A DNA stretch of 64,000 nt from Salegentibacter echinorum (GTDB taxonomy: Bacteria > Bacteroidota > Bacteroidia > Flavobacteriales > Flavobacteriaceae): assembly GCF_900129445.1 (NCBI RefSeq), contig NZ_FQVT01000002.1:434001-498000 (forward strand). Reading direction: 5' to 3'. The position numbers and the translations under genes are program-made. The stretch's first letter is position 1, and the number at the start of each line of letters is the position of its first letter. Shown here in pieces: positions 53,516-63,049 of this stretch. The notes below the pieces were generated by a model. The model had not been told where the DNA came from and did not search any database. It worked only from the letters and a program-made list of their open reading frames with translations.

Positions 53516-53553
53516 TATATAAAAAGCCACGAATCTAAAGGAAATCCGTGGCT
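53516..53553 (-). terminator. Intrinsic terminator after pepP
   Basis: On the minus strand AGCCACG and CGTGGCT form the stem and are followed by TTTTTATAT. It lies about 155 bases past the pepP stop and directly before the hydrolase start, so it separates the two transcripts; the hydrolase promoter must overlap or follow it. Confidence 0.8.
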
Positions 53554-53707
53554 CTGATTCTAATAATTTGTTGAATTCGCAATTCTAAAAGTTTCACTTC
53601 GAAGACGCTAGTACAGTAGCAGTCTTTCTTTTATGAGTCGAATTAACCAATCACAACAAATTGCTGCGCTGCTAATGCCACTCGCAAAAACTTTCAGGTT
53701 TAACGAA

Positions 53708-55000
53708 TTAAGAATTCATGATCTCTTCAATTTCTTCAACTTCAATTGGGATGTTGCCCATTAAATTGAATGGTTCGCCTTCTTTTTGGATCACCACGTC
53801 ATCTTCCAGACGAATTCCAAAACCTTCATCTGGTAAATAAATACCGGGTTCTACGGTAAAAACCTGATTTGGTTTCATGGGTTCTGTTAGAATACCATAA
53901 TCATGCGTATCTAAACCTATGTTATGCGCGGTACCGTGCATAAAGTATTTTTTATAAGCCGGCCATTTTGGGTTTTCATTTTGTACATCGGCTTTATCTA
54001 AAAGCCCAAGATCCAGTAATTCGGAAGTCATTAGTTTTCCAACTTCTTTATGGTATTCGGCCCAAATTGTTCCAGGTACCAACCATTTGGTAGCTTCTTT
54101 TTTCACCTTGTTTACCGTATTGTAAATTTGCTTCTGCCGCTGGCTAAATTTTCCTGAAACCGGGATGGTGCGCGTCATATCGCTGGAATAGTTGGCATAT
54201 TCTGCTCCGGTGTCCAATAAAATTAAGTCCCCGGCTTTACATTCCTGGTTATTTTCGGTGTAATGTAAAACATTAGCATTGTTTCCGCTGGCAATTATTG
54301 GGGTGTAAGCAAATCCCCGGCTGCGGTTTCTAATCATTTCGTGCCAGTATTCAGCTTCAATTTCATGTTCCCAAACTCCGGGTTTAGTGAATTTTAAAGC
54401 TCTACGGAAAGCTTTTTCGGTAATGTTGCAAGCCTTTTGCATTAAATCTAATTCAATAGGATCTTTTACCGAACGTAAGCGTTGTAAGATAGGATTACTT
54501 TTTGCTACCCGGTGCGCAGGATATTTCTCTTTACACCATTTTATAAACCTATCGTCCCGGGTTTCGGTTTGTACGCTGGCCCTGTAGTGCTCGTTGGTAT
54601 TAAAATATACGGTTTCGCACTGGGACATCAATTCAAAAAAAACTTTTTCGAAATCCTGAAGCCAGTAAACTGTTTCTATTCCGCTTACTTCCAGTGCTTT
54701 TTCTTTGGTTAGTTTTGCTCCTTCCCAAACGGCAATATGCGGGTTGGTCTCGGTGAGAAAAAGAATCTCGCGATGTTCTGGTTTTGGCGCGTCTGGAAAT
54801 AATACTAAAATAGCCTCTTCCTGATCTACCCCACTAAGATAAAATAGATCGCGGTTTTGTTGAAACGGCAAAGTGCTATCGGCGCCAATGGGATAAATGT
54901 CATTAGCATTAAAAACAGCAAGGCTGCTGGATTTCATGCCCGCCATAAAACTTTTGCGGTTTTTTATAAAAAGTTTGCTGTCAATCTGTTCGTATCTCAT
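53708..55000 (-). CDS. pepP: Xaa-Pro aminopeptidase (M24 family)
   Basis: The 430-residue enzyme removes an N-terminal residue before proline. It has the creatinase-like N-domain (about 1-165, with FYLSGVDQEEAILVLF-like segment LFYLSGVDQEEA) and the pita-bread catalytic domain with metal ligands in LLDTGAEYANYSSDMTR (two Asp), GTAHNIGLDTHD (His), TVEPGIY (Glu) and IRLEDDVV (Glu). Length equals the E. coli enzyme (441). A promoter-like element lies 67 bases upstream. Confidence 0.95.
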   Translation of the reverse strand: MRYEQIDSKLFIKNRKSFMAGMKSSSLAVFNANDIYPIGADSTLPFQQNRDLFYLSGVDQEEAILVLFPDAPKPEHREILFLTETNPHIAVWEGAKLTKEKALEVSGIETVYWLQDFEKVFFELMSQCETVYFNTNEHYRASVQTETRDDRFIKWCKEKYPAHRVAKSNPILQRLRSVKDPIELDLMQKACNITEKAFRRALKFTKPGVWEHEIEAEYWHEMIRNRSRGFAYTPIIASGNNANVLHYTENNQECKAGDLILLDTGAEYANYSSDMTRTIPVSGKFSQRQKQIYNTVNKVKKEATKWLVPGTIWAEYHKEVGKLMTSELLDLGLLDKADVQNENPKWPAYKKYFMHGTAHNIGLDTHDYGILTEPMKPNQVFTVEPGIYLPDEGFGIRLEDDVVIQKEGEPFNLMGNIPIEVEEIEEIMNS

Positions 55001-55067
55001 AAATAGCTATTTTTATACCTTACTGGTTCTAAAAACCATTAAGGCTTTAAATTTTGAATTCGAATTG

Positions 55068-55075
55068 CAAAGTTA
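55068..55075 (-). promoter_or_regulatory. Candidate -7 element for pepP
   Basis: TAACTTTG on the minus strand matches TAnnTTTG; a TTG lies 25 bases further upstream, slightly outside the normal 17-23 range. The 55076-55342 remainder of the gap has no recognised feature. Confidence 0.45.
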
Positions 55076-55342
55076 TTAATATTCTGGGGAGTTGAAGGTT
55101 CAAATGGTCCAATCTAAATAATTGTTTCTTTTATAGTCTAAAGGTTGTATCGAGGGTTATGTCGCATGGAAGTTATGTCAATTTAACTTTGTAAAATCGC
55201 ATGTAAAAGGCGAAGTCCCTTTTTTTGTTCTGTAATGCTGCGATTGGTTTGCTTGGAAATTAGAAATAAGAAAATAGCACGACCTTGAAGGTTCTATGGT
55301 TAAATTGGTATTAAACTACAGCTCCTATGTGCTAAAGCTTGC

Positions 55343-55633
55343 TTACTCATATAAATTCAACTTATTTTTAAGCGCTACATTTTGGTTTTGTAGCTTCTTT
55401 ACCTGGCTCAATAAATTCTGAATAGCTTCGAGACCTTCCAGGTTAATATCGAGTTCATAATGTAGCCTTCTTAGTTTTTCAAATTCAGAAATCTCGTCAC
55501 AATGTACATAGGTTATTTTTTGGACGGTTACTGTATGTAAAAGTCCGCTCTCAGTTAATGCATGAACAAAATTGCGTTCCACTTTGTAGCGGGTGCAAAT
55601 CTCATCGGTTGGTATTAAATCTTCTAAATTCAT
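55343..55633 (-). CDS. cbpM: Chaperone modulator CbpM
   Basis: The 96-residue protein is a MerR-like helical modulator of the DnaJ homologue CbpA. It has [20 protein letters not shown] near 12-31 (the winged-helix part), a [20 protein letters not shown] segment and a short coiled coil ([20 protein letters not shown]). It overlaps the cbpA stop by four bases (ATGA type), so expression is coupled, as in other bacteria. Confidence 0.92.
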   Translation of the reverse strand: MNLEDLIPTDEICTRYKVERNFVHALTESGLLHTVTVQKITYVHCDEISEFEKLRRLHYELDINLEGLEAIQNLLSQVKKLQNQNVALKNKLNLYE

Positions 55634-56571
55634 GAGCGTAATTTTTGAAGTTCTTTAATTAATTCTTTCTCCCTGTTACTTAGTTTAGTGGGCATTTTGA
55701 TGTTGTAGGTGATAATTAAATCCCCAAATTCGCCTTTCTTTTTGTATTTAGGGAAGCCTTTACCTTTAAGCCTTACTTTATTGCCGGGTTGGGTTTCGGG
55801 TTTAACATTTAACTTTACCGAGCCATCAAAGGTTTTGGTAGTAATTTCTCCACCTAGCAGCGCTGTGTAAAGATCTAACTCCACGTTTTGATATAAATTT
55901 TCTTTTTCTCGTTTAAAGCTGGTATCATTAAGGATGTTGAATGTAATATAAAGGTCGCCTTTTGGTCCACCTTGAACGCCTGGGCCGCCGTGTCCCTTAA
56001 TTTTTATGGTTTGTCCATTTTCTACTCCCGCTGGGATGGTTAACCTAATATTTTTGCCATTTACGGTAATAGTTTGTTTGTGACTGGTGTAAACATCACT
56101 AAGCCTAAGCTGAAGTTCTGCATTAAAATCCTGGCCTTTAAAATGACCTCCTCTTCCAGCACCTTGCGATCTTGCGCGGCTACCAAACATATCTCCAAAA
56201 AAGTCTGAAAAAGTGTCTTCATCAAAATTGCCAGAATAGGAATAGTCTCCCTGGTTGCCGCCAAAACCTGCATTTTGGTTAAATCCGCCGCCGGCATAAT
56301 TTCCGCTACTTTGCTGTTGTTTTTTAGCTTCTTCATAAGCATCGGCGTGTTGCCAGTCTTTTCCGTATTGATCGTATTTTTTTCGTTTTTCAGGATCGCT
56401 CAATACCTCGTGCGCTTCATTTATTTGTTGAAATTTATGCTGGGCTTCTTTATTGTTGGGATTTAAATCTGGATGATATTTTCGGGCTAACTTGCGATAG
56501 GCCTTTTTAATATCGGACTCGCTGGCGCCTTTATCCAAATTAAGCAGCTTATAATAATCTATAAAATCCAT
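55630..56571 (-). CDS. cbpA: DnaJ-family co-chaperone CbpA
   Basis: The 313-residue protein has an N-terminal J domain (about 1-70) with the HPD motif in KYHPDLN, a Gly/Phe-rich linker (about 75-140) and two C-terminal beta-sandwich domains, without the zinc-finger cysteines of DnaJ, so it is the CbpA type. It stimulates DnaK and binds substrates. The gene precedes cbpM. Length is normal (CbpA 306). Confidence 0.93.
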   Translation of the reverse strand: MDFIDYYKLLNLDKGASESDIKKAYRKLARKYHPDLNPNNKEAQHKFQQINEAHEVLSDPEKRKKYDQYGKDWQHADAYEEAKKQQQSSGNYAGGGFNQNAGFGGNQGDYSYSGNFDEDTFSDFFGDMFGSRARSQGAGRGGHFKGQDFNAELQLRLSDVYTSHKQTITVNGKNIRLTIPAGVENGQTIKIKGHGGPGVQGGPKGDLYITFNILNDTSFKREKENLYQNVELDLYTALLGGEITTKTFDGSVKLNVKPETQPGNKVRLKGKGFPKYKKKGEFGDLIITYNIKMPTKLSNREKELIKELQKLRS

Positions 56572-56991
56572 AAAATTTGGTTGTTTCGATTGATTAACAA
56601 ACTATTTTCCTTTCAGGTTAAGTTCTTTTAGGGCGGGACCAGAGCCGGGGATTTAATTGCCCGGAGCTTGCCTCGATATAAAAGAGCTTTCTTCGGAAGC
56701 ATACCTCGTAGCTTAAGGTCGAGGTTGTTGATTTCCGAAGAATAAATAGAAAGCTATTGCTAAAATAAACCCTGTTTATTGTTAACCTGGCTTTACGTTT
56801 AAAATAGTTTGGATGAATTTACTAAAAAACAAGCATAGTCTTCGTTAAGCTTTTGTAAAATCAAAAAAATGCATTAATTGCACCTCGTTTAATGATTTAT
56901 GTAGGGACAGATTAAATTTTCTTTCTGTATTTGCAGCTTTCTCGTCTTCTTTGTATTGGTTCTAAATAGCGGCTATTTTGGCAGGCAAAAG
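56572..56991. other. Intergenic region between cbpA and sdhC
   Basis: About 420 bases upstream of the sdhC promoter hold the hairpin repeat copy C (56666-56742) and otherwise AT-rich sequence without a coding frame. A cbpA promoter must lie in the left part but no match to consensus was recognised. Confidence 0.45.
56666..56742. repeat. Dispersed hairpin repeat, copy C
   Basis: This copy is about 75% identical over 70 bases to 62912-62980. Outer arms TTCTTCGGAA (56689) and TTCCGAAGAA (to 56742) are perfect; inner arms ACCTCG (56703) and CGAGGT (to 56725) are also perfect. It lies in the divergent cbpA/sdhC region. Confidence 0.8.
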
Positions 56992-57022
56992 TTGTACGTA
57001 ACTAAATTGAGCTGTATTTTTG
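56992..57022 (+). promoter_or_regulatory. Promoter of the sdh operon
   Basis: TTG at 56992-56994, 20 bases, then TATTTTTG at 57015-57022: a full match to the Bacteroidota sigma consensus TTG-N(17-23)-TAnnTTTG. Transcription should start at about 57029, giving a 5' leader of about 24 bases before sdhC. Confidence 0.85.
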
Positions 57023-57052
57023 ACGTAAATTTTCTATAAAATAATCATACCA

Positions 57053-57715
57053 ATGAGTGGATTTCTAAATTCAACTATAGCAAGAAAATTTGCTATGGCC
57101 TTATCGGGACTTTTTCTGGTCTTATTTTTAGCTCAGCATTTTACAATCAATTTTACTTCGGTTATTAGCAAGGACCTATTCAATGATATCTCTCATTTTA
57201 TGGGGACTAACTTTGTAGTCCAGGCATTCTTACAGCCTATTTTAATTCTTGGGGTTATTTTTCACTTTGTAATGGGTTTTATTCTGGAAGCTAAAAACAG
57301 AAGTGCCAGGAACATTTCTTACGTTAAATTTAACGGTAGTGCAAATTCCAGTTGGATGTCCAGGAATATGATTTATTCTGGTTTAGTGGTTTTGGCTTTC
57401 CTGGGCTTGCATTTTTACGATTTCTGGTTTCCCGAGATGGTTCATAAGTATTTTGAATCTAATCCAGAGGATGTCGCCAGATATTATGATGAGTTAGTTG
57501 TGAAATTTCAAAGCCCGGTTAGAACCATATTATATGTAATCTCATTTGTGTTTTTAAGTCTTCACCTTATTCACGGTTTTTCTTCTTCATTCCAGTCTGT
57601 GGGGTGGAGTAACAAATATGCCAAAGGTCTACGGGGCTTTACTGTAGCTTATGCGATTATTATTCCACTAGGATTTATTTTTATAGCCCTTTTTCACTAT
57701 ATTAATAACCTTTAA
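57053..57715 (+). CDS. sdhC: Succinate dehydrogenase cytochrome b subunit
   Basis: The 220-residue membrane protein anchors SdhAB and transfers electrons to menaquinone. Five membrane helices (about 15-35, 57-77, 100-120, 155-175, 195-215) with histidines FLAQHFTINF (H28), FHFVMGF (H72), LHFYDFW (H122) and LHLIHGF (H167/H170) that ligate haems match the B-type single-subunit anchor used by Bacteroidota. It begins the sdhCAB operon. Length is typical. Confidence 0.94.
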   Translation: MSGFLNSTIARKFAMALSGLFLVLFLAQHFTINFTSVISKDLFNDISHFMGTNFVVQAFLQPILILGVIFHFVMGFILEAKNRSARNISYVKFNGSANSSWMSRNMIYSGLVVLAFLGLHFYDFWFPEMVHKYFESNPEDVARYYDELVVKFQSPVRTILYVISFVFLSLHLIHGFSSSFQSVGWSNKYAKGLRGFTVAYAIIIPLGFIFIALFHYINNL

Positions 57716-57727
57716 AACTTAAGATTT

Positions 57728-59731
57728 ATGTCAGTTTTAGACTCCAAAGAACCAAAAGGGCCTCTAGCAGAAAAGTGGACCAATCATAAGAATAATATTA
57801 ATCTTGTAAACCCTGCCAATAAGCGTAATATAGATATTATTGTAGTTGGAACCGGGTTAGCCGGTGGTAGTGCCGCCGCAACCCTGGCAGAATTGGGCTA
57901 TAATGTAAAAACTTTTTGTTACCAGGATTCTCCAAGACGTGCTCACTCTATTGCGGCGCAGGGAGGTATTAACGCTTCTAAGAACTACCAGGGTGATGGC
58001 GATTCAGACTATCGCTTATTCTATGATACTGTAAAAGGAGGCGACTACCGCTCCCGCGAATCTAATGTTTATAGATTGGCCGAGGTTTCCGGTAATATTA
58101 TAGACCAGTGTGTAGCGCAAGGCGTTCCTTTTGCGCGGGAGTATGGAGGTTATTTAGATAACCGTTCATTTGGCGGGGTTTTAGTGTCCCGTACGTTCTA
58201 TGCTAAAGGACAAACAGGTCAGCAATTATTGTTGGGCGCTTATTCTGCTATGAACCGTCAAATTAATCGTGGTAAGATTCAGCCTTGCAACCGTCATGAA
58301 ATGATGGATTTGGTTTTGGTAGACGGCAAAGCCCGAGGAATTATCGCCAGGGATATGATTACCGGCGAGATTGAACGTCACTCTGCTCACGCAGTAGTGC
58401 TTGCTTCCGGTGGGTACGGTAACGTATTTTTCCTTTCTACAAATGCGATGGGATGTAACGTGATGGCAGCCTGGAGGGCACACCGTAAAGGAGCTTACTT
58501 TGCCAATCCTTGCTATACTCAAATTCACCCAACCTGTATTCCGGTTACGGGAGATCATCAGTCTAAGCTAACCCTTATGTCTGAATCTCTTCGGAATGAC
58601 GGACGAATCTGGGTTCCCAAAAAGAAAGAAGATGCTGAAGCTATTAGGAAAGGAGAGAAGAAGCCAACTGAACTTTCAGAAGAGGAAAGAGATTATTATT
58701 TAGAAAGACGATATCCCGCTTTTGGTAACCTCGTGCCTCGTGATGTGGCTTCCAGGGCTGCTAAAGAACGTTGCGATGCCGGGTTTGGTGTAAATAAAAC
58801 CGGGCAGGCAGTATTTTTGGATTTTAAGAGCGCTATACAACGCTACGGAAAAGAAAAAGCTTTTACCGCGGGACATAAAAATCCATCTAAAGAGGAAATT
58901 ACACGATTGGGGAAAGAAGTGGTTGCTTCAAAATATGGAAACCTCTTTGACATGTACAATAAAATTGTAGATCAAAATCCTTATGAAACCCCAATGATGA
59001 TCTACCCGGCTGTACATTACACCATGGGCGGACTTTGGGTAGATTATAACCTGCAAACCACAGTGCCCGGATGTTATGCAACAGGAGAAGCTAATTTCTC
59101 AGACCATGGAGCCAATAGATTAGGAGCTTCAGCTTTAATGCAGGGTCTGGCCGATGGTTATTTTGTGCTACCATATACCATAGGTGATTACCTGTCTAAT
59201 GATATTCGTACCGGGAAAATAGAAAGCGATACTAAAGAATTTGATGAAGCTGAAAAAGCTGTAAAAGATCGTATCGAGAAATTGATGAATGCCGGTGGAA
59301 AAAAATCTGTAGATTCTTATCACAAGGAATTAGGGCAAATCATGTGGAATAAATGTGGAATGGCCCGTAATGCTAAAGATCTTGAAGATGCAATTGGCGA
59401 AATAGCTGTTTTGCGTGAAGATTTTTGGAAAAACGTAAAAGTACCCGGAAAAGCAAACGGGAAAAATGCCGAGCTTGAAAAAGCCGGTAGGGTAGCAGAT
59501 TTCTTAGAATTAGGAGAGTTATTTGCTAAGGATGCCCTGCATAGAAATGAATCTTGTGGAGGTCACTTTAGGGAAGAATATCAAACTGAAGAAGGAGAAG
59601 CTTTAAGGGACGACGAAAACTTTAAATATGTAGCGGCCTGGGAATATACCGGCAACCCTAGAGAAGCAAAACTTCACAAGGAAGATCTGGTATTTGAAAA
59701 TATAGAATTGAAAACAAGAAGTTATAAGTAG
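57728..59731 (+). CDS. sdhA: Succinate dehydrogenase/fumarate reductase flavoprotein subunit
   Basis: The 667-residue subunit oxidises succinate to fumarate. The FAD dinucleotide motif [19 protein letters not shown] (about 39-57) and the covalent-FAD histidine in [11 protein letters not shown] (H73) are present. Active-site residues lie in HPTCIPVTG and [12 protein letters not shown], and the ligand motif [12 protein letters not shown] follows. The length is typical of B-type enzymes (about 660). It is 12 bases from sdhC. A four-helix-bundle gene separates it from sdhB. Confidence 0.97.
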   Translation: MSVLDSKEPKGPLAEKWTNHKNNINLVNPANKRNIDIIVVGTGLAGGSAAATLAELGYNVKTFCYQDSPRRAHSIAAQGGINASKNYQGDGDSDYRLFYDTVKGGDYRSRESNVYRLAEVSGNIIDQCVAQGVPFAREYGGYLDNRSFGGVLVSRTFYAKGQTGQQLLLGAYSAMNRQINRGKIQPCNRHEMMDLVLVDGKARGIIARDMITGEIERHSAHAVVLASGGYGNVFFLSTNAMGCNVMAAWRAHRKGAYFANPCYTQIHPTCIPVTGDHQSKLTLMSESLRNDGRIWVPKKKEDAEAIRKGEKKPTELSEEERDYYLERRYPAFGNLVPRDVASRAAKERCDAGFGVNKTGQAVFLDFKSAIQRYGKEKAFTAGHKNPSKEEITRLGKEVVASKYGNLFDMYNKIVDQNPYETPMMIYPAVHYTMGGLWVDYNLQTTVPGCYATGEANFSDHGANRLGASALMQGLADGYFVLPYTIGDYLSNDIRTGKIESDTKEFDEAEKAVKDRIEKLMNAGGKKSVDSYHKELGQIMWNKCGMARNAKDLEDAIGEIAVLREDFWKNVKVPGKANGKNAELEKAGRVADFLELGELFAKDALHRNESCGGHFREEYQTEEGEALRDDENFKYVAAWEYTGNPREAKLHKEDLVFENIELKTRSYK

Positions 59732-60181
59732 GTTATTAGTTAGGGGTTATGCGTTAATCATATGGGGAATATTCTATCTTTTGAAGAATTAGAGTGCTGG
59801 AAAGCCTCGCGAGAACTTAGAAGATTTGTTTCTGAGATAGTGCTTCCCAGATTCCCTGAATTTGAAAAATATTCCCTAACAAGTCAACTACGTCGTTCTT
59901 CGAGATCAATAGGTGACAACATAGCCGAAGGTTTTGGAAGATTTAATTATCAGGAAAACATTCAGGCTTGTAGAATTGCTCGTGGTTCGCTTTGTGAAGC
60001 ATTAAATCAAGTTATAACCGCGAAAGATGAAAATTATATTGATATAAAAACTTTGGAAGAATTTAGAAATAGATTCAATAGTACCAAAGCAATTTTAAAT
60101 GGTTATATTAATTATTTAAAGAATGCTAAAAATGGTTAGGAAGAAGAGGGTGCACTTTACCCTTAACTCATAACCCATAAC
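59732..60181 (+). mobile_element. Heptamer-bracketed four-helix-bundle cassette in the sdh operon
   Basis: Plus-strand units 59732-59759 are GTTATTA, GTTAGGG, GTTATGC, GTTAATC. Minus-strand units from 60181 down to 60154 are GTTATGG, GTTATGA, GTTAAGG, GTAAAGT. The arms share a 19-base inverted repeat (59739-59757 with 60163-60181) with 17 matches. The first array starts immediately after the sdhA stop codon TAG. The gene 59762-60139 lies between the arms. Mobility is inferred. Confidence 0.68.
59762..60139 (+). CDS. Four-helix-bundle protein (23S rRNA intervening-sequence protein family)
   Basis: The 125-residue protein is of the same IVP family as the one at 50057. Matching motifs are FEELECWKASRELRR at the start and SIGDNIAEGFGRFN near 50-63. 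The two proteins look about 30% identical, so the two cassettes are not recent duplicates. It interrupts the common sdhA-sdhB order, in the direction of the operon. The ATG is three bases past the upstream heptamer array and no ribosome-binding site is visible. Function unknown; RNA binding is a family-based inference. Confidence 0.88.
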   Translation: MGNILSFEELECWKASRELRRFVSEIVLPRFPEFEKYSLTSQLRRSSRSIGDNIAEGFGRFNYQENIQACRIARGSLCEALNQVITAKDENYIDIKTLEEFRNRFNSTKAILNGYINYLKNAKNG

Positions 60182-60192
60182 AGATTACAATT

Positions 60193-60939
60193 ATGAAGTT
60201 AACACTTAAAATATGGCGTCAGGAAAATGCCACTGCTAAAGGGAAAATGGTTGACTATCCTATAGATGGGATAGAAGGTGATATGTCGTTTTTGGAGATG
60301 CTGGACATTCTTAATGAGCAGTTAGTAGAAAAAGGTGAAGATACCGTTGAATTTGATCACGACTGTCGTGAAGGGATTTGCGGTTCCTGTTCTTTGCAAA
60401 TAAACGGCGAACCTCACGGTCCAGATAAGTTGGTGGCCACCTGCCAGTTGCATATGCGTTCTTTTAACGATGGGGACACAATATATATAGAGCCTTTTAG
60501 GGCAAAGGCCTTTCCTGTGATAAAAGACCTTATTGTAGATAGAACTGCTTTTGATAGGATACAGCAGGCATGGGGATATGTTTCGGTAAATACTTCCGGA
60601 AACACTGTAGATGCCAATACTATTCCGGTTGAAAAAGCTAATGCCGATGAATCTTTTAATGCAGCGACCTGTATTGGTTGTGGCGCTTGTGTAGCAGCTT
60701 GTAAAAATGCGAGTGCAATGCTATTTACTTCGGCAAAAGTTTCACAATACGCTTTACTGCCACAAGGACGTATTGAGGCTACAGAAAGGGTGCAGGCCAT
60801 GGTTAGACAAATGGATGATGAAGGTTTTGGAAACTGTAGTAATACCGGTGCTTGTGAGTTAGAATGTCCTAAAGGAATTTCTTTAGATAATATCGCTAGA
60901 ATGAACCGGGAATATCTTTCAGCGAGTACAAAAAGATAA
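60193..60939 (+). CDS. sdhB: Succinate dehydrogenase/fumarate reductase iron-sulfur subunit
   Basis: The 248-residue subunit carries electrons from SdhA to SdhC. Cysteines C58, C63, C66 and C84 bind the 2Fe-2S cluster (CREGICGSC and ATCQL). C160, C163, C166 (CIGCGAC) with C170, and C215, C221, C225 ([11 protein letters not shown]) bind the 4Fe-4S and 3Fe-4S clusters. Length is normal. It begins 12 bases past the cassette arm. A terminator follows within 25 bases of its stop codon. Confidence 0.97.
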   Translation: MKLTLKIWRQENATAKGKMVDYPIDGIEGDMSFLEMLDILNEQLVEKGEDTVEFDHDCREGICGSCSLQINGEPHGPDKLVATCQLHMRSFNDGDTIYIEPFRAKAFPVIKDLIVDRTAFDRIQQAWGYVSVNTSGNTVDANTIPVEKANADESFNAATCIGCGACVAACKNASAMLFTSAKVSQYALLPQGRIEATERVQAMVRQMDDEGFGNCSNTGACELECPKGISLDNIARMNREYLSASTKR

Positions 60940-60961
60940 ATCTTTTAAATATCGATAAATC

Positions 60962-60996
60962 AAATCCCAAATTCTTTTAGAGTTTGGGATTTTTTA
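60962..60996 (+). terminator. Intrinsic terminator of the sdh operon
   Basis: Arms AAATCCCAAA and TTTGGGATTT with an eleven-base loop are followed by a run of T. It lies 23 bases past the sdhB stop and before the aminotransferase gene. Confidence 0.9.
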
Positions 60997-61020
60997 TGCA
61001 TCTTATTTAAAAATAAGCCG

Positions 61021-62175
61021 ATGCCAAACTTTAACCAATTACCTTCAAAACTCCCAGCAGGAAAAACCAGTATTTTTTCTGTGATGAGCAGCCTGGCCAG
61101 AAAGCATAACGCGATAGACCTTTCACAAGGCTTTCCAAATTTTGAAACCGATAGGAAGCTTAAAGAATTGGTTTATAAAGCGATGAAAGAAGGCTATAAT
61201 CAATATCCGCCAATGAATGGTATCCCGGAGTTAAGAGAGCAGGTGGTTGCTAAGATTGAAAAGCTCTACGGAAAAAAATATAATGAAGCTTCAGAAATTA
61301 TCTTTACCGCTGGCGCTACCCAGGCTTTGTACTGTGCTATAACCGCTTTTGTGCACCCGGGAGATGAAGTGATTGTATTTAAACCGGCTTATGATTCCTA
61401 TGAACCCGATATTAAATTAGCCGGCGGAAAAACGGTGTTGATAGAATTAAAAGGAGAAGATTTTAAAATTAACTGGGAGGAACTGGAACAAAAGATCAGT
61501 TCGAAAACCAGGATGGTCATTATCAATACGCCACATAATCCTACCGGCACGATTTTGAATAAAGAAGATATGTTGCGTTTGGAAAAATTGCTTAACAATA
61601 CCAATATCATTTTACTAAGCGATGAGGTTTACGAACACTTGATTTATGATGATGCTCAACACCAGAGCGCTTCAAAGTTTCCCGGCCTGGCAGAAAGAGC
61701 GATTGTTTGTGCTTCTTTTGGAAAGACTTTCCATAATACCGGTTGGAAAATGGGCTATTGTGTTGCGCCGGAAGTTCTAATGAACGAAATTATTAAATTT
61801 CACCAGGCCACGGTCTTTTGTGTAAACCACCCTATGCAATGGGCTTTCGCGGATTATTTAAAGAACCCTGACCACTATCTTGAACGGGGGGATTTTTATC
61901 AGCAGAAACGGGATAAGTTTTTGGAACTAATGCATGGCTCAAAATTTAAAGGAACTCCCTCTAAAGGTACTTATTTTCAGGTAATGGATTATTCAGCAAT
62001 AACCGATGAGCACGATGTAGATTTTGCAAAACGTTTGATTACTGAAAATGGTTTGGCCAGTATCCCGATTTCAGTATTTAATAAGGATGGGAAAGATGAT
62101 AAAAAACTACGTTTTTGCTTTGCTAAAACCGAAGAAACCCTGGAGAAAGCAGCCGAAATACTTCATAAATTATAA
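61021..62175 (+). CDS. Class I/II PLP aminotransferase (methionine/kynurenine aminotransferase-like)
   Basis: The 384-residue enzyme has the fold I PLP site: PHNPTG (about 167-172), the YEHLI region, and lysine in CASFGKTFHNTGWKMGY (about K240). Residues match the YbdL / kynurenine aminotransferase subgroup (SQGFPNFETD near the N-terminus). YbdL prefers methionine, consistent with but not proven for this enzyme. It starts soon after the sdh terminator, with its own promoter not recognised. Confidence 0.9.
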   Translation: MPNFNQLPSKLPAGKTSIFSVMSSLARKHNAIDLSQGFPNFETDRKLKELVYKAMKEGYNQYPPMNGIPELREQVVAKIEKLYGKKYNEASEIIFTAGATQALYCAITAFVHPGDEVIVFKPAYDSYEPDIKLAGGKTVLIELKGEDFKINWEELEQKISSKTRMVIINTPHNPTGTILNKEDMLRLEKLLNNTNIILLSDEVYEHLIYDDAQHQSASKFPGLAERAIVCASFGKTFHNTGWKMGYCVAPEVLMNEIIKFHQATVFCVNHPMQWAFADYLKNPDHYLERGDFYQQKRDKFLELMHGSKFKGTPSKGTYFQVMDYSAITDEHDVDFAKRLITENGLASIPISVFNKDGKDDKKLRFCFAKTEETLEKAAEILHKL

Positions 62176-62253
62176 CGTTGAATAATACATTACAAGGGGC
62201 CTCATAGTTCTGATAACTATACGGGTTCAAAACGTTGGAACTTCAACAAATAA

Positions 62254-62886
62254 ATGACCATAAACCTTCAAAATCAAAATTTTCAACTACATCCAAGTGG
62301 TGCTGCTTTTTGGCAGGAGAAAGAAATCCTGTTAATTAGTGATGTGCACCTTGGGAAAATTTCCCACTTTAGAAAATTTGGAAGTGCCGTACCCCTTAAA
62401 GCCATTAATGCTAATTTTTTAAGATTAAACGAAGTGGTTGCTAAATATCAACCGAAGATTATTTGCTTTTTGGGTGACCTTTTTCATAGCAGCATAAATA
62501 AGGAATGGGATTTGTTTGAAAATTGGTTGGAAACTTTAGAAGCTAAAGTAATCCTCATAGCCGGTAACCACGATATCATTTCTCCTTTAAAATACCGGGA
62601 ATTAGGCGTTGCTATACATTCAGAGTGGCAATTGAGTGGATTTCTGCTCACGCATCACCCCGAAGATAGAAGCGACTTCTTTAATATTTGTGGACATATT
62701 CACCCTGGTTATCGATTAGTGGGGATGGCGAAACAGCAGCTTAAACTGCCGTGTTTCTTTCAAAAAAAACAACAACTTATACTCCCTGCTTTTGGGGAAT
62801 TTACCGGGAACTATATAATGCAGCTAAAAGAAGGGGAGAAGGCTTACGCAATTACACAAAAAGAAGTAATTTTAATCCCAGGGTGA
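62254..62886 (+). CDS. pdeM: Ligase-associated DNA-damage-response metallophosphoesterase
   Basis: The 210-residue protein is a calcineurin-like phosphoesterase with all metal motifs: DVHLGK (about D31, H33), GDLFH (about D74), GNHD (about N109, H110), THHP and CGHIHP. Size and sequence match the PdeM family (TIGR04123) of short endonucleases that are often encoded with a ligase, a DEXH helicase and a second exonuclease. Those partners are not in this window. The substrate is DNA ends by family inference. Confidence 0.88.
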   Translation: MTINLQNQNFQLHPSGAAFWQEKEILLISDVHLGKISHFRKFGSAVPLKAINANFLRLNEVVAKYQPKIICFLGDLFHSSINKEWDLFENWLETLEAKVILIAGNHDIISPLKYRELGVAIHSEWQLSGFLLTHHPEDRSDFFNICGHIHPGYRLVGMAKQQLKLPCFFQKKQQLILPAFGEFTGNYIMQLKEGEKAYAITQKEVILIPG

Positions 62887-62911
62887 TAGCCACGGGTTGA
62901 ATTCTCTGGTG

Positions 62912-62980
62912 GCTTGGTTCGAAATAAAAGAGTTATTTTTTGGAAGCATACCTCGCACCCCTGGGTCGAGGTTGGTGATT
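62912..62980. repeat. Dispersed hairpin repeat, copy D
   Basis: This is the partner of 56666-56742. It keeps ATAAAAGAG, GGAAGCATACCTCG and GGTCGAGGTTG, with the inner stem ACCTCG (62950) and CGAGGT (to 62972) intact and an added ACCC/GGGT pair. The outer arms of copy C are degenerate here. It lies between pdeM and the TspO-like gene. Confidence 0.8.
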
Positions 62981-63049
62981 AGTTAAGGATAATGAAACTA
63001 AAGTTATTCTTAAAGTATAGATATAAATCGAAATCTTTGTCATTATATT

